Source of the DNA: Piliocolobus tephrosceles
Taxonomy: Eukaryota > Chordata > Mammalia > Primates > Cercopithecidae
Direction: 5' to 3'
Assembly (NCBI RefSeq): GCF_002776525.5
Contig: NC_045437.1
Location: 132,528,590 to 132,592,589 of the forward strand
DNA length: 64,000 bases
Position 1 is the stretch's first letter; every line of letters starts with the position of its first letter. The notes beneath the pieces are model-generated. The model was given only the letters and a program-made list of their open reading frames with translations, was not told the origin of the DNA and searched no databases. A program made the translations under genes and the position numbers. This document shows positions 47,595 through 58,475 of this stretch, in pieces.

Positions 47595-47735
47595 TTAGGG
47601 GAAAGAGGGAACCCTGAGTTTAGACTCTAGTCCTGACTTTGCACAAACTTGTTAACAGCCTTAAGCATGTGAATGAAACTCTGTGCCTGTGTTGCCTTAC
47701 CCTTCAAATGATAAGACAGTAGAATCATCTACGAT
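47595..47735 (+). repeat. MIR-like SINE
   Basis: 'tttagactctagtcctgact', 'cacaaacttgttaacagcc' and 'acccttcaaatgataagaca' resemble sense MIR. Confidence 0.5.
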
Positions 47736-47747
47736 AGTCATTTGTTA

Positions 47748-48048
47748 TTTTTTTTTTCTTTTTTCGAGACAGGGTCTCACTCTGTCACCCAGGCTGGACT
47801 GCAATGCTGCCATCATGGTTCATTGCAGCCTCCACCTCCTGGGCTCAAGCAGTCTTTGCCATCTCAGACTCCTGAGTAACTGGAACTACAGGGATGTACA
47901 CTACACCTTGCTAAATTTTTTTATATTTGGAGAGGCGGGGTCTCACTATGTTGCTCAGGCTGACCTCAAACTCCTGGCCTCAAGCAATCTTCCTGCCTCA
48001 GCCTCCCAAAATGCTTGGATTTACAGGCACAAACCACTGCATCTGGCC
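47748..48048 (-). repeat. AluJ (antisense)
   Basis: T-rich tail at 47748-47765, then both arms with many old substitutions ('ggagaggcggggtctcacta'). Confidence 0.92.
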
Positions 48049-48157
48049 TCTGTTACATTTTTTAAAATATAATAATTATGCTTGTTGTCCAAAGGTTTGA
48101 CAGTTTACCCAATGGTTACTTCAACATTTTGAGGTGGATGCCATAAAGTCCTACAAA

Positions 48158-48223
48158 TTTCTTTTATTTCAATAGGTTTTTGGGGAACAGGTGGTGTTTG
48201 GTTACGTGAATGAGTTTAGTTGT
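48158..48223 (-). mobile_element. L1PB-like LINE 3' end (antisense), left part
   Basis: 'atttcaataggtttttgggg' and 'aacaggtggtgtttggttac' are the reverse L1 3' UTR. The element is split by the MST LTR and resumes at 48601. Confidence 0.85.
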
Positions 48224-48600
48224 TGTATTTGTCCATTCTTACACTGCTCTGAAGAAATACTCAAGACTGGGTAATTTATAAAGGAAAGAGGTTTGATTGG
48301 CTCACAGTTCAGCATGGTTGGGGAGGCCTCAGGAAACTTACAATCACGGCAGAAGGGGAAGTAAACACATCCTTCTTCACATGGCAGCAGCAAGGAGAAG
48401 AGTAAGAGCTGAGCAAAGGAGGAAGCGCCTTATAAAACCATCAGATCTCATTAGAACTTACTCACTATCACAAGAATAGCATGGGGGAAACCACCCCCAT
48501 GATTCAGTTACCTCCCACCAGCCCCTCCCACCACACATGGGGATTATGGGAACTACAATTCAAGAGGAGATTTGGGTGGGGACACAGCCAAACCATATCA
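48224..48600 (-). mobile_element. Solo MaLR LTR (MST-type, antisense), nested in L1
   Basis: The plus strand begins TGTATTTGTCC and ends CCATATCA, so the LTR reads TGATATGG...ATACA on the minus strand. It is 377 bp. Hallmarks: 'gggtaatttataaaggaaag', 'ggaggcctcaggaaact', 'accacccccatgattc', 'acaattcaagagg'. Five-base flanks gttgt (48219-48223) and gtggt (48601-48605) are a one-mismatch target duplication. No internal sequence is present. Confidence 0.92.
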
Positions 48601-48792
48601 GTGGTGGTTTCTGAGATTTTAGTGCACCCATCATCTGAGCAGTGTACACTGTACTCAATGTATAGTTTTATCCCTCACCCTCCTCCCGCCCTTTCCCCAA
48701 GTCCCCAAAATCTATTGTATTATTCTTATGTTGTTGCATCCTCATAGCTTAGTTCCCACTTATGAGTGAGAACATATGATGTTTGGTTTTCA
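48601..48792 (-). mobile_element. L1PB-like LINE 3' end (antisense), right part
   Basis: 'gatttt' + 'agtgcacccatcatctgag', 'cagtgtacactgtactcaat', 'gagtgagaacatatgatgtt' continue the L1 beyond the LTR. Confidence 0.88.
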
Positions 48793-48845
48793 ACTCCTAC
48801 AAATTTTTATAGCCGGTTATGCTTTAAGTCCAGGATATTCTAAGA

Positions 48846-48937
48846 CAGCATTTCTCAAAGTATGTGCTACAAACTACAAGTCCAAAAATAATCCACAAAA
48901 CAAAGGCTCTGTGATGAAACAGATTTGGAAAACACTG
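48846..48937 (+). mobile_element. Possible short hAT MITE
   Basis: Ends 'cagcatttctcaaa' and 'tttggaaaacactg' are imperfect inverted repeats of hAT type; the 8-base flanks do not match. Family not assigned. Confidence 0.4.
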
Positions 48938-51743
48938 CATATCATAACTTCACTTTTGGATATTCAATATCTACTTTAGCATATTAGAGGTTCTGAGAAG
49001 TCCTGAAGTAAAGAAATCACAGCTTTGTTTAGCTCACACCCCTGAGTCCTACTGACTTCCTTCTGTGCCTCTTTGTCTGAAGTCTCTGTTTCTCCCTCTC
49101 TCTAAGCCTTAGAAGGCTGTTCTGCCTGCTTGCAGAGCAGGCCTGAAATACCAAGAAATTAACACATACCCAACAACACTCCTTAACCAATAACTGATGG
49201 GAGTTGAGGTATCGCAGCTCCCTTGCTTCTTCGTGGGGATAACTGAGTCATATGCTTAACACTGTCTCCTATCATTTCCTCATGCAGTTAAGTTAGTTCC
49301 AGCCACCCACAGTGGTTGCTGGCTTGAGAAACTCCCCTTAATCAAGTGCCTTCCATTCCTTGCTTCCCCATTCCCATCTCCCAGATAAACAAACTACTAG
49401 CACACACATTCCACTGCAGAGTCTATTTCTGGGTCAATCCAAACCAATATGCCCAGGATTTCTCACACATGTCTAATGATAGACCTTTACATCACACTTT
49501 TTCAATTAGTCAAAACTCCAAAACCAATCCCAAGTGGTTGATCCAAGTGGCGAGTGAGAGAAGAAGACTGACAAAAACTGCTTAAAACAGAAAAAATTAG
49601 TTTATTTAAGACCAGGACAAGGCTGGCTTTAGGCCTGGCAGGACTCCGGGCCTTGGACAGTATCATGATGACTCACTGTCTCCATTTCTGGGCGCTACAC
49701 CTTTGTGTCGCCTTCATTCAAGTAGGCTCCTTTCACAAAGCAGAAAGATGACCATCTGCATTGAGCTTACATTCTCTCTTTTCAGCAGCCCCAGTGAAAA
49801 AAAGGGGCCTCTCTCCCTCTCTCAATAATTCCGAAAAGAGCCTAGAAGAAATCTCGCTGGACTGTCTTTTGTCAATAGTCACTGCAGCACCAATTCTTGA
49901 GACTGGGGAGAAGGAATGTACTGACTTCATAGTCCTGAGCCATGTGCCTACCTCTGGAGCTGTGCATATGGCCCTCAGTCACACCCAAACCACATGGACC
50001 AGTGATGATGAGGGTTATTGCTTCCAGCAGAAGGAAATGCCTTCAAGGCACAAATAACAGACATCCAGTCTACTCTTTAACATTCTATGGGACTCACTTG
50101 GGGAGATGTTTTTCTACAGCATTCACAACTACTTCCTCCAAAATTCCTGAGAAAGTCTTTCTCAGAAAAATCTGAAAGTGAAGTTCAAAGAGTGAAGAAT
50201 TTTTGACAACTTTACGTCACCCTAATAAACCTTTTATACATGATCATTTTATTGATACCCCTAATTCTCTACTTGCTTTTCTGGCTTGGGTACATTTAAA
50301 GAAGTATTTATCATTACCTTTGGCATTGCTTGCCAAAAGAAAAGATACTCCATCGATTCCTTTCCTTCAACCCTGATCCTCATGATTAATTCTTTACTAT
50401 TCCAGTCAAGAAAGGTGATCAAGTAGCCTTAAGCCAATGGGAGATACACACAGCAATTGAAAAAACTAAGAAAAATGGTGGTTAAAATGTATTCCATAAA
50501 CCACTCATCCACTACTGGAAATGTTTTTGTTTTGTTTTATTTACTTTGTGTTTCCCACAGGGGGAAAAAAAATTAAAACCCATCAAAAAAAAAAAAAAAA
50601 GATTTAACTGTACATTGTGGTTTTATTGGTATTCCTATAATTTATTACAATGAAATTAATTTATAGATGACAAACATGGGATCATCACATGAAGCAAAGG
50701 AAAACACACCAAGAATGTTCTAATTGGCAAGAAAACATTCATCTGTGGCTGGAATAGCCAAAGAGAAGGACAAGTTCTACAAACCAGCCTTGAAAAGCAT
50801 TATTGGTTTTTAAATTACAAGTCTTTCCAATTTTTTTTCTATTTTTTTTTTCCTCTCTGTTCCTATGGTCTCCCCACAAAGGAATCCCACTGACGAATCT
50901 TGTCTATATTATCAGAGGAGCTGTTATACCACTTCCTTCCACCTTCCTTTGATCATTTTCTGCTTTTCAAGAGAAGGGCCCCATGGCATTTCTATTGACC
51001 CCCTTGACAAACATACTATTGACGTTTATCATAAAAAAGATTCAGTATTAAAATTACACAATTTCAGAGTTTCTTGGTCTACCAATGTGGAGCCTACAAG
51101 GTCAATCCGATTTTCAGACAGAAAGTGGGTCCTCTTTGAAATTTCAGTTGTGGTCTCCACTATGCTCACACATGTACAGACTTGGCTAGAAGCATGGATT
51201 AAGTGCTACTGCCCCAACTGACTGCAGCCCTGCCACCCAAGTGCACTCCATAAGAGCACACCCTCATGTTCATGAGACTCTACTCTCTCCCAGGTACCTT
51301 GGAACAGCCTCAACAACCAACCTATGTGGCCCAGGAAGGAGGAACTTACTTATGAAAATATGAAAAGGTTCAACCATACCCCAAAATAAATGGGACATCA
51401 GTTCCATTCAGCTACTTAAAAGCATTCTTTTAAAGAATATTAATGATATAGGAAAATGCCAACAATAAATTTTTTTTTAAGACTGAGAAGACAGATACAA
51501 AATATTAACAGTAACATTCTATCTCTGGGTGATAAAATTCTCAGTGTTTTTTGTTTTCCTCCATGTTTTCCTGATTTTCCCACGTTTTCTGCAATGAGTA
51601 TCTGTTACTTTATAATCAGGTAAAAATAACAAATACTAAATTTTTTTAGAGATTGAAAAGTACAGCAAGCCTCTGATAAAAGTCTATAGTCTTTGACATT
51701 ATAAAAGTGCTGCAACTGGTGAGACCAAGCAGGTCATCACTAC
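48938..51743. other. Unique DNA, no gene seen
   Basis: About 2.8 kb with no firmly assigned repeat. Homopolymer A run near 50585-50600 and T-rich tracts near 50830-50850. Frames of 98 codons (49761-50057) and 118 codons (50865-51221) lack domains, splice support or recognisable homologues. A diverged LTR could underlie 49040-49450, but I cannot support it. Confidence 0.4.
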
Positions 51744-51761
51744 AAAAATCAGAGCCTTGGA

Positions 51762-52036
51762 CCGGGTGCGGTGCCTCACACCACTGGGTTTGGTGGCTGA
51801 GGCAGGTGGATCACCTAAGGTCAGAGGTTCAAGACCAGCCTGGCCAACATGGCAAACCCCATCTCTACTAAAAAAAAAAAAAATACAAAAAAATTAGTTG
51901 GGCATGGCGGTGGCGCCTGTAATCCCAGCTACTCAGGAGGTTGAAGCACAAGAATCACTTGAACCTGGGAGGTTGTGCCACTGCACTCTAGCCTGAAAGA
52001 CACAGCAGGACTCTGTCTCAAAAAAAAAAAAGAAAA
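51762..52036 (+). repeat. Alu (S-like) with internal deletions
   Basis: Missing 'gcctgtaatcccagcactttg'-type part of the left arm near 51782 and a segment of the right arm near 51972. An 18-base direct repeat (51744-51761 and 52037-52054) is the target duplication. Confidence 0.93.
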
Positions 52037-52109
52037 AAAAATCAGAGCCTTGGATTCCCTCCCATGATATCAAATGCTTGTCATCACACCCTGTTATATA
52101 GCTCCCCAA

Positions 52110-52225
52110 TAATACTGTAACCTATCAATATCATATCTCAACTTTATTGTCCCAAAAATGCTTAGTCCAGTGCTTTGCACAAAATAGGTGTTCAAGAAAC
52201 GTATTGTGAATTAACTAATGACATC
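52110..52225 (+). repeat. L2 3' end fragment
   Basis: 'cttagtccagtgctttgcac' and 'aaaataggtgttcaagaaac' match the L2 3' end. Confidence 0.6.
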
Positions 52226-52313
52226 ATGGTGGTAATAGGATAGGTGTCTACCATCAGAGGACAGTAAGAACTAAGGGTCCAGGGACACTAGAGCCTTAAA
52301 ACTTTAGGTAAGC

Positions 52314-52590
52314 GGCCGGGTGCAGTGGCTCACGCCTGTAATCCCAGCATTTGGGAGGCCAAGGCAGGCGGATCACAGGGTCAGGGGATAGAGACCATCC
52401 TGGCCAACATGGTGAAACCCCATCTCTACTAAAATTACAAAACTTAGCTGGGTGTGGTGGTGTGCGCCTGTAATCCCAGCTACTCAGGAGGCTGAGGTAG
52501 GAGAATCGCTTGAACCCAGGAGGTGGAGATTGCAGTGAGCTGAGATTGCGCCACCGCACTCCAGCCTGGCAACAGAGCGAGGCAAGACTC
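52314..52590 (+). repeat. Alu (Sc/Y-like), 3' end abrupt
   Basis: Well-preserved arms, but no A tail: the element ends in 'gaggcaagactc' followed directly by unique sequence. This indicates 3' truncation or deletion of the tail. Confidence 0.93.
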
Positions 52591-52934
52591 ATGGGATTAG
52601 GGGGCTAAAACAAGCATCTAGGAAATCAGTTGAATCAACGGTCCTGACAGCCAAGATAGCAAAGCAGGCTGAGTCTGCTTTTGACTTTTTTCTAAGCAGG
52701 GTGGTCCCAGGAGCAAGTGTGCTTTGTGGTTACCCAGAGTGGCCCCCTGCATACACCAGTTCCAGATGGTTTGACTGAAAACAATTTTGCCGCAGAAACT
52801 GAACAATTCAGGCCAACAATAGAGGACTCGTTGAAACAACCCAGTCCCACAATAGAATGCCTTTTGAAAGGTTTTTTATTGTTTTTCCCAATTTCAAAAA
52901 CAATGCATTCTTGTTACAGAAACATTTAGATGAC
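52591..52934. other. Unique DNA
   Basis: No gene seen; 52860-52930 may be part of an older A/T-rich repeat. Confidence 0.4.
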
Positions 52935-53905
52935 TAATAAACATATCAAATTTATGTCCAAAACTGAGCTCCTGATCTTGCCTCCCAAACTTTTTCTTAC
53001 TATAGACTTCTCCATTTCAATTAACTTAGTTCTAACCTTCTATTTGTTTAGGCCAAGAAGCTTGGATTCCTTTCTGACTACTCTATCTCATAACTCCATG
53101 TTCTGTGTATATAAGCAAGTCCTGTAGACCATAACTTCAAAATATATCAATACTGTAACCACTAATCACTGTTCCCCACTTCCACTGCTATCACCTTGAT
53201 CCAAGCCCCCATCACCTCTCACCCATAGTCTCCTGCTTCCACCATTGTCCCTGCTACAGGTTATTCCCAAAGAGGCAGTCACAGTGATACACATAAAACA
53301 TAAGATAGATTATGCCACTTCTCTGCTCAGCACCCCCAATGACTTTCTAGCTGGCTAAGTGAAAGTCTGTCTTCACAATGGCCTATAAGGCTACACATGA
53401 CCTGGCTCTCTTGTTACCTCTCTAACTTACCTTCTCCTACTCTTCCCCATGGCTGATTCCACACAGTCCTCTGACCTCCTTGCCTCACTACACACACACA
53501 CACACACACACACCAGGCATGCTCCTCTGGCAAGGCTTTTGTACTTGCTATTCTTTCTGCTGGCTCTCTTCCCCACCCCCCACCCCCAATATCCACCTGG
53601 TTCAGGCCCTCATTTCCTTTAGATGTTTACTCAAAAGTAACCTCGACAGTCAGACCTCCCCTGGTGACCCTATTTAAAATTGGAATCCCTCCCCAACATG
53701 CTGTAGCCCCCTTCCCTGCTTCATTTATCTCCATAGTGCTTGTCACTGTTCAGCCTGTGATATATCTTACTTAATTCTTTTGTCTGCTTCCTAATCCTAC
53801 AAGTATGTACCTTCATTCGGGGCAAATTTTTCTTTTTTCTTTATTGTTATACCCTCAACATAAAGAATATGGCTGACATTTAATAAGAGCTAATTAAAAT
53901 TTTGT
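52935..53905 (+). mobile_element. L2 LINE relic, about 1 kb
   Basis: Sense L2 order: 'tgccacttctctgctcagca', 'cacaatggcctataaggcta', 'ttactcaaaagtaacctcga', 'gtgcttgtcactgttcagcc', 'tttgtctgcttcctaatcct'. It includes a (CA)n microsatellite at 53490-53514. Confidence 0.75.
53490..53514 (+). repeat. (CA)n microsatellite
   Basis: About a dozen uninterrupted CA units within the L2 relic. Confidence 0.93.
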
Positions 53906-54209
53906 CAAATTTATTAAAAAATATATAAATAAGCAAAATAATTCCACCCACCCAAGGCAAACACTATTCAGACCTTGGTGTATAATTGTCCAAATAATTT
54001 TTCTGTACACTATAATTATTCTACAAATATTAGCTTATATACTACTTATGTTAGAAAGCTGTGTGTTTATCATAACTTGATATTTTGGATATTTCAATTG
54101 AGTCCTATTATTCTAATTTTTCATTTCAACAAACACCAAATAATTAGGAATAATAGACTAAAAATAAATTTGAAATATGATAGTAAATAGTGGGGAAACA
54201 ATTGAAAGT
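53906..54209. other. A/T-rich unassigned DNA
   Basis: No gene or repeat assigned with confidence. Confidence 0.35.
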
Positions 54210-54383
54210 TAAAATTTTTTTTCCAAGATAGCGTCTCACTGTGAGTGCAGTAGTTTAATCATGGCTGTCACTAACCTCAAACTCCTGGCTCAAGCCATCC
54301 TCCCTCCTCATCTTCCCAAGCAGCTGGGACCATAAGTCCACACCACCACACCTGGCTAATTTTTAAATTTCTTGGAGAGACAT
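54210..54383 (-). repeat. AluJ (antisense), left part, split by THE1 provirus
   Basis: Old Alu arm in reverse ('accacacctggctaattttt'). It continues at 56847 past the provirus. Confidence 0.88.
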
Positions 54384-54733
54384 TGTATTAGTCCATTTTC
54401 AAACTGATATAAAGATACTAGCTCAGACTAGGTAATTTATAAACAAAAGAGGTTTAATTGACTAGGCTCTGTGTGGCTGGGGAGGCCTCAGGAAACTTAT
54501 AGTCATGGTAGAAGGCAAAGGCAAAGCAAGAACTTTCTCCACAAGGCGGCAGGAGAGAAAGGGAGTAAAAGGGGAAGTACCACTTTTAAACCATCAGGTC
54601 TCAAGAGAATTCACTCACTATCAGGAGAACAGCATGGGAGAAACCACCCCCAAAGATCCGATCATCTCCCACCAGGTCACTCCCTAGATACATGGGGATT
54701 ACAATTCAAGATGAGATTTGACTGGGGACACAG
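54384..54733 (-). mobile_element. THE1-class MaLR 3' LTR (antisense)
   Basis: Begins TGTATTAGTCC on the plus strand. Compared with the partner LTR at 56482-56846 it lacks the last ~15 bases next to the internal region. Hallmarks: 'gaggcctcaggaaacttat', 'taccacttttaaaccatc', 'cactccctagatacatgggg'. Confidence 0.93.
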
Positions 54734-56481
54734 AGTCCCTTTGTTCTGGTGTGCTTTCATGGTGACTGGCCAAGGAGAAGCACCCCTCTGCACAGAAGTA
54801 AAACTGCTTTGCTGAATGAAAATCATTTGTTTGAGTGCTCAATTTCCTTAAGATCCTGAGCTTTATTTCCAACAGAGCCAAACCAAACTGTATAATTCCA
54901 CCCCAACCCCTCCCAAATCCCATGTCCTTTTCACTTTTCAAAACCAATCATGCCTTCCCAACAGTCCCCCAATGTCTTAACTCATTCCACCCAGCACTAA
55001 CTCAAAAGTCCAAGTCCAAAATCTCATCTGAAACAAGTCAAGTCACCTCCAAGTAGGAACCTGTAAAATCAAAAGCAATTCAGTGTACTTCCAAGATACA
55101 ATAGGTGTACAGGCACTGGGTAAATGTTCCCATTCCAAATGGGAGAAACTCACCAAAACAAAGGAGCCATAAGCCCTGTGCAAGTTCACAACTGGGCCAG
55201 GCAATCATTAAATCTTAAAGCTCCAAAATCTCTTTTGAGTCCATGTCTCACATCCAGGTCACACTGATGCCAAGGTATAGGCTCCCACAGCCTTGGGCAG
55301 CTCTGCCCCTGTGGTTGCTTTTATGGGCTGGTGTTGAGTGCCTGTGGCTTTTCTAGGCACATGGTGCAAGCTGTCAGTGGATCTACCTTTCTGAGGTCTG
55401 GAGGATGGTGGACCTCTTCTCACAGCTCCACTAGGCAATGCCCTAGTGGTGACTGTGTGGGGGCTCCAACCTCACATTTCCCTTCTGCACTGCCCTAGTG
55501 GAGGTTCTCTAAAAGGGCTCTGCCCCTGCAGTAGACTTCTGCTGAACATCCAGGCATTTCCATACATCCTCTGAAATCTAGGTAGAGGCTCCCAAAGCTC
55601 AACTCTTGTCTTCTACTCACCTACAGGCCATGTGGAAGCTTGGGGCTTACAGCCCCTGAAACAACAGTTGAACTGTACATTGGTCCCTTTTAGCCATGGC
55701 TGGAGCTGGAGCAGCTGGGATGCAGGGCACCAAGTCCTGAGGCTGCACAGAGCAGCGCGGCCCTGGGCCCGACCCACAGAACTATTTTTCCCTCCTAGGC
55801 CTCTGGGCCTGTGATGGGAGGGGCTGCCACGAAGATCTCTGAAATGTCCTGGAGACATTTTCCCCATTGTCTTGGTGATTAACATTCAGCTCCTCATTAC
55901 TTATGCAAATTTCTGCAGGCAGCTTGAATTCCTCCCCAGAAAATGGGTTTTTCTTTTCTACTGCATGGTCAGGCTGCAAATTTTCCAAGCCTTTACGCTC
56001 TGCTTTCCTTTTAAACATAAGTTTCATTTTCAAACCATCTCTTTGTGAACACATATGACTGAATGTTTTCAAAATCAGCCAGGTCACCTCTTGAATACTC
56101 TGTTGCCTAGAAATTTCTTACACCAGATACCATAAATCAACTCCCTCAAATTCAAAGTTCCATAGATCTCTAGGGTAGGGGCAAAATGTCACCAATCTCT
56201 TTGCTAAAGCATAGCAAGAGTGACCTTTGTTCCAGTTCCCAGTAGATTCCTCATCTCCATCTGAGACCACCTCAGCCTGGACTTCATTGTCCATATCACT
56301 ATCGGCATTTTGGCCAAAACCATTCAACAAGTCTCTCGGAAGTTCCAAACTTTCCCACATCCTCTTGTCTTCTTCTCAGCCCTCCAAACTGTTCCAAACT
56401 CTACCCATTACCCAGTTCCAAAGTTGCTTCACATTTTATGGTTATCTTTATAGCAGTGCCCCACTCCTGGTACCAATTTTC
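54734..56481 (-). mobile_element. THE1/MST-type MaLR internal region (antisense, degenerate)
   Basis: About 1.75 kb between two LTRs, read on the minus strand: an ancient nonautonomous ERVL-MaLR internal sequence. Gag-related remnants survive as short minus-strand frames (about 101 codons at 55782-56087, 80 codons at 56118-56360), separated by stops and frame changes. No pol or env-like stretch is seen, as expected of MaLR. Nothing functional is expected. Confidence 0.85.
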
Positions 56482-56846
56482 TGTATTAGTCCATTTTCAC
56501 ACTGCTATAAAGATAAAACCTGAGACTGAGTAATTTATAAACAACGAAGGTTTAATTGACTCACAGTTCCACGTGACTGGGGAGGCCTCAGGAAACTTAC
56601 AACCATGGTGAAAGGCGAAGAGGTTATAAGCACCTTCTTCCAAAGCAGCACAAGAGAGAGCATGCAGGGGAAACTGCCACTCTTAAACCATCAGATCTCA
56701 TGAGAACTCCCTCACCATCATAGGGACACCATAGGGGAAGCCACTCCCATGATCCAATTATCTCCCACCAGGTCCCTCCCTAGACACATGGGGATAACAA
56801 TTCAAGACAAGACATTTGGGTGGGGACACAGGGCCAAACCATATCA
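56482..56846 (-). mobile_element. THE1-class MaLR 5' LTR (antisense)
   Basis: 365 bp, complete from TGTATTAG to CATATCA on the plus strand. The length fits THE1 rather than the longer MST LTRs. Partner of 54384-54733. Confidence 0.94.
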
Positions 56847-56957
56847 GACATGATCTCCCTATGCTGCCCAGGCTGGTCTTAAACTCCTGGCCTCAAACTA
56901 TCCTCCCACCTCAGCCTCCCAAAGTGCTGGGATTACAGGTGTGAGCCACCATGGCTG
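56847..56957 (-). repeat. AluJ (antisense), right part
   Basis: Continues the Alu at 54210-54383 ('cccaggctggtcttaaactc', 'ccaaagtgctgggattacag'). The provirus is flanked by a perfect 5-base duplication, gacat, at 54379-54383 and 56847-56851. Confidence 0.9.
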
Positions 56958-57978
56958 GCCTGTTGAAAAGTTAAATTTTAAATGGGCAAATACCCTTAAA
57001 GATAAATAAAGATTACAAAGTAGTTGCAATCACAAACAAAAATTGTCAAGGCTTTGGGATTAATATCTGAGAAATAATTATTTTATGTTTTTTTCTTTCA
57101 CCAAATAGTAATGTTGAACAGTTTATTTTTTGCTAAATTGTTTTCAGTTGAGTAATCTGGAGCTGGTGCTGGCAAAAGTCAGTAGAGACAGAGCTCAAAG
57201 CTCCCAGGAGCATCCTGATTCTTGCAGAAGCAGGAGCAGAGAGTTTAGAGTCATGAGAAGATCATCATAAACACCCTTCTTGGAAGATCTCAGGACCTCA
57301 GACCACAGAAATTATCCTCCACTTCAGTTTTGCCATCCATCATGCTAAGACAGAAACACATCTCATCTTCCTGCTACTCAAGAATTGGCAAATAAAGGCA
57401 AAATCTCGCCCCTCCCTGAGATTCTCAAAGAACAGTGTTTGACTCTGTTCAGTGGGCTTTTCCAGAGCCAAAAATGCCTGTGGAATTGATTTTGGAGTCC
57501 AGCGACCCTTATCTCTTAGTCCTTAATATTGCAAGCAGGTCCACAGGAGGAGAGGGTTGGCACTCAGAGGATCACAGTTTCTGTCCCACATCATCACTCT
57601 TACTGACCACTCTGGCTTTGGGGATGCTGCATCTCTCTGAAAGCCACCCAGTTGCGGGAAATACTGAGAGTTTAGGCCTACTTCCTATTATCTGAATAAA
57701 ATAGATAACATCACTTTTTCTTTTCCAAGAAAATGGAAATCAAGCCCTCTGTTTTGTGTTATCAGTTTAACTGCTGAGTTGAAGGGTCACCAGCAAGTAC
57801 TGAGCTTTAACTGTTTCCAAACGGGGCTTCTGAGAGCCACTGAGTTGGCACCTACCAAGGACTTGGTCTTCATACAGAGGGAAGACAGAGACCAGGAAAC
57901 ACTCATCTTTCTGCAGTTCAACTCTGGGCTCCATGTTAAAGAGAAATGAATGCATGAAGAACATTCTTAATGTAGTAT
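56958..57978. other. Unique DNA, no gene seen
   Basis: No repeat recognised over 1 kb. An 86-codon plus frame (57435-57695) has no domain evidence. Confidence 0.4.
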
Positions 57979-58022
57979 GTCTACGGCCATACCACCCTGA
58001 ACATGCCCAATCTCATCTGAAC
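57979..58022 (+). pseudogene. 5S rRNA-derived fragment (5' 44 bases)
   Basis: The sequence reads as the 5' end of vertebrate 5S rRNA ('gtctacggccataccaccct' then 'gaacatgcccaatctcatct'), with a few transitions in CpG positions. It stops where the 5S internal promoter would begin, so no Pol III box remains. Sequence downstream is unrelated. Confidence 0.85.
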
Positions 58023-58024
58023 CT

Positions 58025-58150
58025 AGTATGTGACACGCCCTACGCTGATACTTTCATACTTGTTACCTTATTTAATCCTCATGACTTCCACATTAATAAT
58101 AATTATCTATGATGTGAGGGTCATTATACCAATTGGTATGGCTCAAAGAA
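58025..58150 (-). repeat. MIR/L2-like relic (antisense)
   Basis: 'acttgttaccttatttaatc' then 'ctcatgacttccac' and 'tatgatgtgaggg' fit reverse MIR. Diverged. Confidence 0.5.
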
Positions 58151-58254
58151 ATAATTTTTGAGTAGTAACACCAACATTTGGAATCTTCTTGAAACTTCTA
58201 ACTCCTAGAAGACAACCATGCTGTATTTTTGGTCTACAAATTTAAATGGAATAG

Positions 58255-58475
58255 TAGTATCTAATGTTAGGGAAAATGGGAGGAATGAAGGGTGACTGCT
58301 AAGGAGTATAGGATTTCTTTTAGTGGTGACGAAAATGTTCTAAAAGTGACTGTGATGATCATTGCTTAACTCCATGAGGACTCTAAAATTCATTAATTCA
58401 TTGAATTGTATATTTTAAATGGGTGAATTGTATGGCATGTGAGTTATACCACATAAAGCAGTTACCAAAAAGTAA
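58255..58475 (+). mobile_element. L1M (L1MB/MC-class) 3' end
   Basis: 'gggtgactgctaaggagta', 'tggtgacgaaaatgttctaa', 'ttgaattgtatattttaaat', 'gggtgaattgtatggcatgt' are the L1M 3' UTR hallmark. Confidence 0.85.

Noticed and set aside
47683..48072. 129-codon plus-strand frame
   Set aside because: Reading through an antisense AluJ.
49040..49450. Possible LTR-like segment
   Set aside because: The feel of an LTR 3' region, but no ends, polyadenylation motif or family match that I can support.
50865..51221. 118-codon plus-strand frame in unique DNA
   Set aside because: No homology, Kozak context or splice support recognised; length is within chance for a 64 kb window. PhyloCSF on an alignment would be decisive.
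55613..56360. Minus-strand frames of 80-101 codons as a possible host gene
   Set aside because: They lie wholly inside the MaLR internal region between two LTRs and are degenerate retroelement remnants.
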